A model generated the notes under the pieces. It was not told where the DNA came from, ran no database searches, and was given only the letters and a program-made list of their open reading frames with translations. Positions 8,862 to 17,187 of a DNA stretch of 64,000 nt are shown piece by piece. The DNA lies in assembly GCF_014200455.1 (NCBI RefSeq), contig NZ_JACHBW010000004.1, positions 248,001 to 312,000 on the forward strand. The letters are read 5' to 3'. How positions within the stretch are numbered: position 1 is the stretch's first letter; every line of letters starts with the position of its first letter. The position numbers were made by a program, and so were the translations under genes. The stretch is from Paraburkholderia bannensis. Its GTDB lineage: Bacteria > Pseudomonadota > Gammaproteobacteria > Burkholderiales > Burkholderiaceae.

Positions 8862-10199
8862 TCAGTCTTCCTTGGTAGCCGATGCCGCTTGCGGGAGCTC
8901 GATACGTGCAACGATGCCGCTTTGTCCAGCGCCGCGGTTTTCCAGCGTCACGCGGCCGCCGTAACTCTGCGCGAGCGTCTGCGCAATCGCAAGACCAAGA
9001 CCGCTGCCTTCCACATCATTGCCCGCGGCACGAAAAAACCGGTCGAACACATAGGGCAGATCGCTTTCGGCGATGCCCGGACCATCGTCGATCACTTCGA
9101 TCGTCACTTTCTGCGCATCGCACAGCACCGAAACATCGACGCGCCCACCCGCATGCACATAGCGGATCGCGTTGTCGATGAGGTTCTTGATCAGCACGCG
9201 TAGATCGCCTTCGGTGGCGCGCACGCTCGCTTCGTCGAGCCGTTCGACGCCGAGGTCCACGCCGCGCGCGTCGGCTAGCGGCAGCATGTCCGCGAGCACC
9301 TCGGGCACGAGGCGCGTGAGCGCGATGTCTTCCACCGCGCGCTGCGCGCCGCCGATTTCCGCACGCGCAAGACCCAGCAGTTGCGACACCAGCGATCCGG
9401 TTCGCGCCACGCCACGCTGCAGTTCCTCGAAGCGCTCGCGATACTGGTCAGGCGGCGCATCGCGCAGATTGTCGATCTGCAATTGCATCGCCGAAATGGG
9501 CGAGCGCAGTTCGTGCGCGGCGTCGGCGATAAACTTGCGCTCGGCGTTCACGAGCACCGAGAGACGCTCGATCATGCGATTGATCGATTCGATGAAAGGC
9601 CGCAACTCCACCGGCGCTTTGTCCGCTTCGAGCGGCTTGAGCGCATGCAGATCGACCTTGGCCGCGCGCCTGCCGACGCGCTCCATCGGCCGCAGCGACA
9701 GGCGCACCGTCACCGCGATCGTGAGCACGAGCAGCGGCAGCAGCGCGAGCACCGGCAACAGGCTCCAGAACGCAACGCGCAACGCATTGCGGTTGCGCAT
9801 GCTGCGCGACTCGGCGATCTGGATGTATTCGTCGCCCGCCGCCAGCGCGAAGACGTCCCATGTTTCGCCGTCGAAGTCGAGCGACGAGAAACCCGTTTGC
9901 GCGCGCGGTAAGGCAATATCGGGGTCGCTCGTGCGGCTGGGTTCATCGGCGTCGCCTGCGGACCAGATCTGCACGACGAGGTCGTCAGAGGCGTTGCGGA
10001 TGCCGTTCGGCTCCCCCGCACGATGGGACACGCCGGCCTGCACATGCGCGGCGGCGTCGCGCAGGCTCGCACTAAACTCGCTCGCCAGGCTGCGCACCAC
10101 CAGAAACGTGCCAAGCGAACCCAGCACGCCCACCAGCAGCGCAAGCGTGCCGATGGCGATGCTCAGACGTCGGTGCAGGGAATTCGCGGCGAAGAACAT
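8862..10199 (-). CDS. Two-component sensor histidine kinase
   Basis: 445 aa. Membrane sensor: TM1 at about 13-37, periplasmic domain of about 105 residues, TM2 at about 144-167, HAMP-like linker, then HisKA with the phospho-accepting His229 in AHELRSPI, and HATPase_c with the N box (IKNLIDNAIRY), G1 (DDGPGI), F box (VFDRFFRA) and G2 (GSGLGLAI). The arrangement resembles QseC/PmrB-type kinases. It is transcribed just before its response regulator (3-nt gap). The periplasmic domain suggests an envelope or extracellular signal, which is not identifiable. Confidence 0.95.
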   Translation of the reverse strand: MFFAANSLHRRLSIAIGTLALLVGVLGSLGTFLVVRSLASEFSASLRDAAAHVQAGVSHRAGEPNGIRNASDDLVVQIWSAGDADEPSRTSDPDIALPRAQTGFSSLDFDGETWDVFALAAGDEYIQIAESRSMRNRNALRVAFWSLLPVLALLPLLVLTIAVTVRLSLRPMERVGRRAAKVDLHALKPLEADKAPVELRPFIESINRMIERLSVLVNAERKFIADAAHELRSPISAMQLQIDNLRDAPPDQYRERFEELQRGVARTGSLVSQLLGLARAEIGGAQRAVEDIALTRLVPEVLADMLPLADARGVDLGVERLDEASVRATEGDLRVLIKNLIDNAIRYVHAGGRVDVSVLCDAQKVTIEVIDDGPGIAESDLPYVFDRFFRAAGNDVEGSGLGLAIAQTLAQSYGGRVTLENRGAGQSGIVARIELPQAASATKED

Positions 10200-10279
10200 G
10201 TAGCGGCTAGCGGCGGCTTAAAGGTTGCGGGCCGCTCCATGATAATGGATTCGGAGTGCGGGAAATTGGCGTGGCGGCG

Positions 10280-10753
10280 CTAGCTGAGCGTGAGTGGTGG
10301 CGTCGGCGACGTCGGTGACATCGGTTGCCGTTCGTAGTAAATATCCCATTCGCTCTCGCTGACCTGCATGAAACCGTGCCGCTGGTAGAAGCGATTCGAA
10401 TCGCTGCCGCGCAATGCGCCCACTCGAACGGGCAGGCGCAATGCATCGGCATCCGTGAAGATCTCGCGCAGTACTTGCGCACCAATGCCCCTGCCCTGTT
10501 GCTCAGGCATCACGTAGAGATGGTCGAGCAGCCAATGATCCGCTTGCGGCCTGACCAGCACGAACCCCACCCGCACGCCATCGGCTTCGATAAACCGGCA
10601 CAGCGCGGGCTCGAAGGCCGCCAGGAAGCGTTCCCGGGCGCGTTGCGGGTCAAAGCGCCCGATGCGCTCCAGGCTCTCGCGCATCGCGGCGATACGCATG
10701 GCAACCAGCACTTCGGTATCGCTCGTGTTCGTTGGGGAAAAGGTCAGTTGCAT
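10280..10753 (-). CDS. GNAT family N-acetyltransferase
   Basis: 157 aa. Acetyl-CoA-binding motif A is visible as LYVMPEQQGRGIGAQVLREI, preceded by the strand DHWLLDH and followed by RGSDSNRFYQRHGF, the typical C-terminal GNAT signature. Substrate cannot be inferred. The gene stands alone, 80 nt downstream of no recognisable partner and upstream of the histidine kinase on the same strand. The C-terminal MSPTSPTPPLTLS tail is a low-complexity extension. Confidence 0.88.
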   Translation of the reverse strand: MQLTFSPTNTSDTEVLVAMRIAAMRESLERIGRFDPQRARERFLAAFEPALCRFIEADGVRVGFVLVRPQADHWLLDHLYVMPEQQGRGIGAQVLREIFTDADALRLPVRVGALRGSDSNRFYQRHGFMQVSESEWDIYYERQPMSPTSPTPPLTLS

Positions 10754-10913
10754 CGCCAGTCTTTGCGTTCGGCAGCATCAGGAAAAGGACATTCAGCATA
10801 ACAAAGCATCGCATTCCGAGTGCCGCACCAGGCACACGCGCGGCGACACGCAGCACGATCGCTCAAGTGCTAGATTGATCGTTCGTACCATCACACTCTG
10901 AAGGATGACGACC

Positions 10914-11378
10914 ATGAGCAACACCTCACCACGCCCCGTGTTCGGCTCCGCCATCTATTATCGCGATCCGTTTGCCGCGCTCGACTGGCTTGAAAAGGCC
11001 TTCGGCTTTACACGGCAGTTTGTCATCACCTCACCCGACGGCCAGCTCGTCCACTCGGAAATGCGCTTCGAAGACGGCTACGTGATGATCTGCGGCGCCT
11101 GGCCTGGCATGCCTTACTCCAGCCCGGAAGACGTCGAGGGCAAGAATACGCAATCCGTTCACGTGCAGTTGCATGGCGGCCTGGACGAGCACTGCGCACG
11201 TGCGCGTGCCGCCGGCGCGAAGATCGTGCGCGAGCCGTCCGATCAGTTCTATGGCGACCGCGTCTATGCCGCCGTGGACCCGGAAGGCCATGTGTGGAGC
11301 TTTGGCCAGACCATGCGCGAAGTCTCGCGCGAGGAAGCCGAACAAGCCAGCGGGCTGAAGATCGACGGCTGGGTTTGA
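10914..11378 (+). CDS. VOC family (glyoxalase-like) protein
   Basis: 154 aa from ATG 10914; an ATG at 10905 abuts the GAAGG box and is less likely. The fold pattern is that of PhnB/glyoxalase-superfamily proteins: AIYYRDPFAALDWLEKAFGF at the N-terminus, a central SVHVQLHGGLDEHCARARAAGAK helix-strand and VYAAVDPEGHVWSFGQ near the C-terminus, where the Glu or His ligands of the metal site usually lie. Reaction unknown. Last conserved gene before the accessory secretion island. Confidence 0.85.
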   Translation: MSNTSPRPVFGSAIYYRDPFAALDWLEKAFGFTRQFVITSPDGQLVHSEMRFEDGYVMICGAWPGMPYSSPEDVEGKNTQSVHVQLHGGLDEHCARARAAGAKIVREPSDQFYGDRVYAAVDPEGHVWSFGQTMREVSREEAEQASGLKIDGWV

Positions 11379-11719
11379 TTGCTACACATTTTGCGCCCGC
11401 GCGTCAGCACCTCTTCGTGTTCAAAGGCGGCAGAAGCTGTCGCGCGAAGGCGAACAACGCACCTCCGACGCGCCGGGCCCCAACTAAAAGCGCGCATCAC
11501 GCACCAGCGCCGCATCCGTCTGAGATACCGCCGCAATTTCTTCAGCGACGTAGGACATTTCCCCCACATCGCACGAAAAGATGAATCTCTTCGTGAAGCC
11601 ATTCCATCAATCCCTCGGACAACACGCACAGATCTGTAAGTGATTGATTTGAACCAGGATACCTCCGCATTAGCGCAAGCGTCGATTGTTAGTCTGTCTT
11701 ACATTCCTCCCGAAGATGA
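11379..11719. other. Intergenic region at the left edge of the secretion island
   Basis: 341 bp. No gene, tRNA, insertion-sequence end or obvious direct repeat was found that would mark an integration site. It should hold the promoter of the tolC-like gene; AT content rises toward 11640-11720 but no convincing -35/-10 pair was chosen. Confidence 0.4.
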
Positions 11720-13159
11720 ATGTTAATTCGTGCAATCACGCCAAGGCTGCTCATGTCACTCTTCCTTCGTCGACCGGCCGCGCGAGCCGGAATTACTCGC
11801 CTTCTAGCGCGTTCCGCAGTCGTGACACTCCCTGTTCTGAGTAGTTCGACGTGGGCAGAGAGTCTTGCTCAGTCCGCACTGAGCGCGTTGTCAGCCGATT
11901 CCAGATTTCAGGCTGCGGCCGCCTCACAGCGGGCTGGCGTTGAACGCGCGCCGCAAGGGCGTGCGGGGGTACTTCCGCAAATCAGCGTTCAGCAATTGAT
12001 TAACCGAAATGGTGTCCGCATCCCCGGTCAGTCCGTTCCTGGCTACTCAACCGTCGGCTTCACGCTCTCACTGCGTCAACCGCTCTTCGATTTACAGGCG
12101 TGGGAAAACTGGCAGGAAGGCAAACTTCTCGCGGCCGATGCCGATCTGGAGCTGGCACAAGCGCAGCAGGACTTGCTGCTGCGGGTCGCACAGGCTTATC
12201 TCGATGCGTTGACAGCAAAGATCGACGTCGCCCTTTCGATCAAACATCGCACATCGATCGCCGAACAACTATTGCTCGCGAAACGTCGTTTCGCCCTCGG
12301 CGATGCAACCGTCGTTGACGAAAACGAGGCTAAAGCAAGCTTCGATTTGGCGCTATCCGACGAGATCGCCGCACACACACGCTTGACAGCGAAATATGCA
12401 GCGCTGTCGAAAATCGTCGGCCATCCCGTCACGCTGGTAGACAGCATCCGGAACGATGTCTCCATTGCGCGCCTTGAGCCTGCTGCCCTGGACCCATGGA
12501 TCCAGGCGTCATCGAGCAGCTATGCCGTGAGCCGAAAGCGTATCGCCTTGCAAATCGCCGAGCGTGAACGCAGCAAGGCGCGTTCAGGCGACTACCCCAC
12601 CGTGTCTCTGGTCGGCACGCTCAACAATGGAAATGCGGCGTTCATCAACGGACAGGCGAATTTCTACACGGGCGGCAACCGCGGTATGGCTGGCTATGTC
12701 GGTATCCAGATTTCATTGCCGCTCACCGACGGATTGATGACCCGCAGCCGGATACGCGAGGCACTCGCCTTGCGCGACAAAGCTGAGCATGAACTCGACG
12801 AGTCGTTGGGCGACGCAGAGCTGGCCACCCGTGACGCGTATTCCGGCGTGACCCAAGGCGCAGCACAAGTCGGCGCGCTGGCGACCGCGGTTCGATCGGC
12901 CTGTGTCTCGCTACGTTCCAGCAACCTCGGCTACCGCGTGGGAGTTCGTGTCAATGCAGATGTTCTCGACGCCCAAGACAAGCTGTTTCGCGCACAACGC
13001 GATCTCGCCCGCGCCCAGGTGGATGTGCTGGTTCAGGGCCTGAAACTGAAAGCCAGCACGGGCACGCTGGAGTACGCAGACCTTGCGGCTCTCGACAAAC
13101 TGTTTCAATCCGGTCAAGCGGAACCAGGCGCGACGGAGGATCGCTCATGTACCGCCTGA
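11720..13159 (+). CDS. TolC family outer-membrane protein (type I secretion)
   Basis: 479 aa from ATG 11720; an in-frame ATG at 11753 has a better-spaced AAGG box and would give a shorter signal peptide (MSLFLRRPAARAGITR... to TWAES). The mature protein has the long coiled-coil segments and two-fold repeat of outer-membrane efflux proteins (LRQPLFDLQAWENWQEGK in the first half, ISLPLTDGLMTRSRIREA in the second), with the GxxYRVGVRVNADVLDAQ motif near the end typical of TolC. It forms the outer-membrane channel of the type I exporter encoded by the next two genes. Its 3' end overlaps the ABC gene start by 13 nt, showing translational coupling. Confidence 0.93.
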   Translation: MLIRAITPRLLMSLFLRRPAARAGITRLLARSAVVTLPVLSSSTWAESLAQSALSALSADSRFQAAAASQRAGVERAPQGRAGVLPQISVQQLINRNGVRIPGQSVPGYSTVGFTLSLRQPLFDLQAWENWQEGKLLAADADLELAQAQQDLLLRVAQAYLDALTAKIDVALSIKHRTSIAEQLLLAKRRFALGDATVVDENEAKASFDLALSDEIAAHTRLTAKYAALSKIVGHPVTLVDSIRNDVSIARLEPAALDPWIQASSSSYAVSRKRIALQIAERERSKARSGDYPTVSLVGTLNNGNAAFINGQANFYTGGNRGMAGYVGIQISLPLTDGLMTRSRIREALALRDKAEHELDESLGDAELATRDAYSGVTQGAAQVGALATAVRSACVSLRSSNLGYRVGVRVNADVLDAQDKLFRAQRDLARAQVDVLVQGLKLKASTGTLEYADLAALDKLFQSGQAEPGATEDRSCTA

Positions 13160-14913
13160 TACGCTCGCACTTGTTGATCGCAGGCACGCTCAGCATTCTG
13201 TCCAATCTGTTGTTGCTGGCGCCCACAATCTATCTGCTTCAGGTCTACGACCGCGTGCTACCGAGCCGAAGCATGGAAACTTTGCTCATGTTGATGGCCT
13301 TTGTCGCCATCGCGCTTGCCACGCAGTTCGTCGTTGATGTCGCGCGCAGTAGGGTTCTATCCGATCTGGCCAGACAAACCGGCGATGTCCTCGATCGCTT
13401 GATCCTCAAGGAGCAAATCGTTGTCAACGCTGGACATTCGCTAACACCGCCGGTGGCAAGTCCATCGGATGCGGGCACACTGCGCGGATTCCTTGGCGGT
13501 TCCGGCGTGCTCGCCCTGTTCGATAGCCCATGGTTGATCGTTTACCTGATCGTCATCGGGATGTTCCATTGGTTACTTGCACTTATCGCAACGTTGAGCG
13601 CACTGGTCCTGGTCGCCATTGCGTTATACGGCGACTGGAGAACAAAAAGCGCGATCGAGTCGTATGTGTGCCAACAGCGTGCCGAAGACGCGCGCCTGCA
13701 CGGGTATCTGCGCAATGCGGAGGCGATCACGGCGATGGGCATGACCGAGAACGTTGTCAATGCGTGGGACGCCCGCAAGCGCGAACAAATGCTCACCCAG
13801 CAACGCGTTCTGGACAGCACCGCGCTATACCGCGACACGTCGAAAGGATTCCGTCAGGGCGTGCAGGTCATCATGATGGCTACCGGCGCCTGGCTCGTAA
13901 TTTCCGGCCACGCGAGCGCCGGCGCAATGCTTGCGACGACAATCCTGCTCGGTAAGGCGCTCGCACCAATCGAACAATTGATCGGCAGTTGGAAGCAGTT
14001 GGGCGAATTGCGAGAAGCCTGGCGTCGGCTCGACACGCTGCTGTGCCTGCCGGGGGACGAAAACAAGGTCGAACTGCCGCGTCCTACAGGCAAGCTGGAC
14101 ATCCAGAATGTGAGCTACGGTGTTCCGATACGTGAGTCCGCCACGCAAGGATCAGGTCGCGTACTGTTACGCGGCATCGACTTCTCCCTCGATGCTGGGC
14201 AAACACTAATTGTCACTGGACCGAGCGCATCCGGCAAATCGACACTATTACGCATCGTCGCGGGACTACTGCGACCACAGGCGGGTGCCGCCCGTCTGGA
14301 CGGAGCCGAGATCAGCCATTGGCCGCGAAACGCGCTTGGCCGCCATATCGGATACGTTCCGCAGGATATCGAACTAATGTCCGGCACGATTGCCGAGAAC
14401 ATTGCGCGCTGCGAACAACCGTTGCCGCTAGACTCCAGCGCAATAGTGGAGGCTGCAAGGCGCGCCGGCATCCACGAAATGATTCTGGAACAGCCACGGG
14501 GCTATGAAACAGAAGTAGGTGCCGGCGGACAATTCCTGTCCGGAGGGCAGCGCCAACGCATCGCACTGGCGCGAGCGCCGTTTGGCAATCCAGCCTTGCT
14601 GCTGCTGGACGAGCCGAACGCCAGTCTCGATGGACAGGGCGAAGCTTCGTTGGTCCACGCCCTGCAAAAAATCAAGTCGGCGGGCATTACGGTCGTCGCA
14701 GTCACCCATCGCCCGGCGCTGTTGGCACTCGCCGACCAGGTACTGGCGCTGCGTAACGGCCAGATCGAATACTTTGGCCCCCCGGCCCCAGAGTTTGCGT
14801 GCGAATCCGGCACAGCGGTCCGCGAAGATCCGCAGACAGGAAAACAGCCAATTCGTGGCGTCCTTCCCGTCCAGCCGCCCACCATCGAGCAGTTGACGGG
14901 GGCTACCTCATGA
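13147..14913 (+). CDS. Type I secretion ABC transporter, PrtD family
   Basis: 588 aa. Inner-membrane permease fused to ATPase. The transmembrane domain spans about residues 10-280, with no C39 peptidase domain, as in PrtD/AprD protease exporters. The nucleotide-binding domain has Walker A GPSASGKST (358-366), Q loop YVPQDIEL, signature LSGGQRQRIALARA (from 464), Walker B ALLLLDEP (483-490) and a VTHRP H loop. A GGAGG box lies before the ATG inside the end of the tolC-like gene. It energises export of, presumably, the metalloprotease encoded 2.3 kb downstream. It ends with an ATGA overlap with the HlyD gene. Confidence 0.96.
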   Translation: MYRLIRSHLLIAGTLSILSNLLLLAPTIYLLQVYDRVLPSRSMETLLMLMAFVAIALATQFVVDVARSRVLSDLARQTGDVLDRLILKEQIVVNAGHSLTPPVASPSDAGTLRGFLGGSGVLALFDSPWLIVYLIVIGMFHWLLALIATLSALVLVAIALYGDWRTKSAIESYVCQQRAEDARLHGYLRNAEAITAMGMTENVVNAWDARKREQMLTQQRVLDSTALYRDTSKGFRQGVQVIMMATGAWLVISGHASAGAMLATTILLGKALAPIEQLIGSWKQLGELREAWRRLDTLLCLPGDENKVELPRPTGKLDIQNVSYGVPIRESATQGSGRVLLRGIDFSLDAGQTLIVTGPSASGKSTLLRIVAGLLRPQAGAARLDGAEISHWPRNALGRHIGYVPQDIELMSGTIAENIARCEQPLPLDSSAIVEAARRAGIHEMILEQPRGYETEVGAGGQFLSGGQRQRIALARAPFGNPALLLLDEPNASLDGQGEASLVHALQKIKSAGITVVAVTHRPALLALADQVLALRNGQIEYFGPPAPEFACESGTAVREDPQTGKQPIRGVLPVQPPTIEQLTGATS

Positions 14914-16292
14914 AGCCGCTCCACAGGATTGCCCGCTGGGGCGTTCGCTCAGGCGTTACACGCACGGTCGCGCCAGTACACCCCACAGCCAAAGCGCTGC
15001 AGTTGCCGCGCCGTGTGGTGCTAATGGCCTGCGCAGGCGTCACTACGGGCAGCGCACTTATGTTCACTTGGGCTGCCCTTGCGCCGCTTTCCGGTGCCGT
15101 GGTCGCAGAAGGCTTTGTGCGCGTAGAAGGGGAACGCAAGAGCATCCAGCACCAGGAAGGCGGAATCGTGAAAGCCGTTCTCGTGCGGGACGGCGATCGC
15201 GTCAAGGCGGGACAGCCGCTGGTCGAACTGGACAACGTCGCACCGGCAGCCGAGCTATCTGCGCTGGAAGCCCAGTTCGACGCCGAGCAAGCGAAGATTG
15301 CGCGTCTGGTTGCGGAGCGTAACCTCGTAGGAGTCGTGTCGTTTCCACCCTTACTGACCAACCGTCGCAGTACCCCGCGTATCGCCGAACTACTGCAACG
15401 TGAGTCGACGCTATTCGACACGCGCAAGCGCAGCCTGAATGATCAGACCGCGACCTTGCAGAAGGAGCTTTCCCATGTCCGGCGCGAGCTCGTAGTGAGC
15501 GCCCAGATGGGGCAAACCATGCAGCGCGGCCTCCAGATCGCAGCCCGCCAACGGCAAACCAACGAGGCGTTGCAGGAGGAAGGCTTCGTGTCGTCCGCGA
15601 AAGTCCTCGACTTCCAAAGGGCGGAAACCGATGCGCTTTCGCGTGTTCAGTCGAGCGAAGCTGAACTCGACCGCGCACAGCAACGCGAGGCGGATCTCGA
15701 ACGGCGACTCGCGGCCGTGCGCAACGACTACGTGAGGGCCGCAGACGACGAGTTGAAGGAGGCCAACAACCGTGCGGTCCAACTGGACGAACGTCTGAGG
15801 CCAGCGCGAGATCTCGCGACTCGCACTACCGTGAGCGCACCGGCAACTGGAACCGTTGTCGGTCTCCGTGTCCATAGCGCCGGCACCGTGCTCGGCCCAC
15901 GCGAACCCCTGCTGGATATCGTGCCATCAGACGCTCCGTTGATCGTGGAAGCGAATATCCGGCCTGATGACGTACGGGAAATCAGGCCCGGCTCATATGC
16001 AGACGTGCGACTGACGGCATACAACCCGCGGACGACTCCGATGCTCGACGGCAGGGTGACCTATGTGTCCGCCGACGCCCTGTCGGACAACCAGACCCGG
16101 GCGCGCTTCTACGTTGTGCGGGTCGAAGTGGCGAAACACGAAGTGGAGCGAGTCAATCGTCTCGCCCGAGAGCCGGTCGTGCTCGGCCCTGGCATGCGCG
16201 CCGAGTTGTATATCCGCAAGCATGCGCGGTCCGCTTTCGATTACCTGCTTGAACCGGTCTTTGAAGGAATAAGCAAGTCGATGCGGGATTGA
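14910..16292 (+). CDS. HlyD family type I secretion periplasmic adaptor
   Basis: 460 aa. Membrane-fusion protein bridging the ABC exporter and the TolC-like channel. One N-terminal transmembrane helix (about 35-57), then half-lipoyl segments (GEGERKS-like VRVEGERKSIQHQEGGIVK and TTVSAPATGTVVGLRV) flanking a long coiled-coil hairpin (about 125-315), and a C-terminal beta-barrel with GMRAELYI. The ATG overlaps the stop of the ABC gene (ATGA), so the three exporter genes form one translationally coupled operon. Closest in organisation to PrtE/AprE. Confidence 0.96.
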   Translation: MKPLHRIARWGVRSGVTRTVAPVHPTAKALQLPRRVVLMACAGVTTGSALMFTWAALAPLSGAVVAEGFVRVEGERKSIQHQEGGIVKAVLVRDGDRVKAGQPLVELDNVAPAAELSALEAQFDAEQAKIARLVAERNLVGVVSFPPLLTNRRSTPRIAELLQRESTLFDTRKRSLNDQTATLQKELSHVRRELVVSAQMGQTMQRGLQIAARQRQTNEALQEEGFVSSAKVLDFQRAETDALSRVQSSEAELDRAQQREADLERRLAAVRNDYVRAADDELKEANNRAVQLDERLRPARDLATRTTVSAPATGTVVGLRVHSAGTVLGPREPLLDIVPSDAPLIVEANIRPDDVREIRPGSYADVRLTAYNPRTTPMLDGRVTYVSADALSDNQTRARFYVVRVEVAKHEVERVNRLAREPVVLGPGMRAELYIRKHARSAFDYLLEPVFEGISKSMRD

Positions 16293-16458
16293 CGGCGTTT
16301 TGATGTGATCGGGATGCCAGGTGGACTAACTAGAGGAGGGGCGATAAATCAAGACAGAGGCAGTTACCGACGTTTGCGCAAGCATGGGTTTTAGCCGAGA
16401 CCGAGAGCCGCACGGCAGAACCTGTGTTCCGCATGGATCAATCAAAAAGGAGATGCAG

Positions 16459-17187
16459 ATGAATCCAGCAACACCAATCGCGATAACCACTGCCGCATTA
16501 AGCAGCAGTCTTGCGTTTGCTCAACCGCCTACGCTACTCACAATCGTCAATCCCCGAAATCAAGACGGAGAAAGAGAAATGCGAGAACTAATTTTAATGC
16601 CAACAACGGCCGCTGACTTCGTACGAAACATCAAATACGCCTTTGATAACAACTTGTTTCTGGATGACCATTTTTTTGAAAAAAATAGTGTGTGCAAGGC
16701 ATTTAGCATAGCTGAAAAATCATGCGCCCCGCATGAGGTACATCAGCCGGACGGCACGCACGGGATGACACTCCATGTAAGCGATTTCGTTGGAATATTC
16801 CCCCAAGAGGAAAATCCGATGCAATCCAATTCCACTCAGCGTCGCTTTCCTATGCTTGGCAGCCTTATTCCGACCGCACAAATTTTATTCAACAAAAGAA
16901 TTGATCCACATGGATTGGTATCGGGTGGAATTAATTTCAGCATCAGAGCCGGTGGCACTGATTTTGACGAAACTATCCGGATATTGAATATCAATCTATC
17001 AGAAGTGATAGAAATGCCTCCGCACGGAAAGATTCCATTATCAATCACGGGTCAGCATGGAGACGAAACATGGAAGTATGAAGAGTCGGTGGGCCATTTC
17101 ATGAAAAAGCTCGTAATCGGCTTTCATGCAGACGGCACGCTTGACTCGATGCTCGTCGAAATCAATGAAATTGGAGGGCGTCGATAA
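16459..17187 (+). CDS. Exported protein of unknown function coupled to the secreted protease
   Basis: 242 aa. I do not recognise the family. A short signal peptide is apparent (MNPATPIAITTAALSSSLAFA, cleavage before QPP), so it should act in the periplasm or be exported by Sec. Two Cys residues (NSVCKAF, EKSCAPH) could form a disulfide. Start chosen at 16459 because AAGGAG lies 6 nt before it; ATG 16453 overlaps that box. The coding DNA is visibly AT-richer than the neighbouring core genes, a sign of transfer. Its stop overlaps the start of the metalloprotease gene (TAATG). In Serratia/Erwinia-type systems a periplasmic inhibitor is encoded next to the type I protease, so an inhibitor or chaperone role is a reasonable but untested idea. 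Confidence 0.75.
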   Translation: MNPATPIAITTAALSSSLAFAQPPTLLTIVNPRNQDGEREMRELILMPTTAADFVRNIKYAFDNNLFLDDHFFEKNSVCKAFSIAEKSCAPHEVHQPDGTHGMTLHVSDFVGIFPQEENPMQSNSTQRRFPMLGSLIPTAQILFNKRIDPHGLVSGGINFSIRAGGTDFDETIRILNINLSEVIEMPPHGKIPLSITGQHGDETWKYEESVGHFMKKLVIGFHADGTLDSMLVEINEIGGRR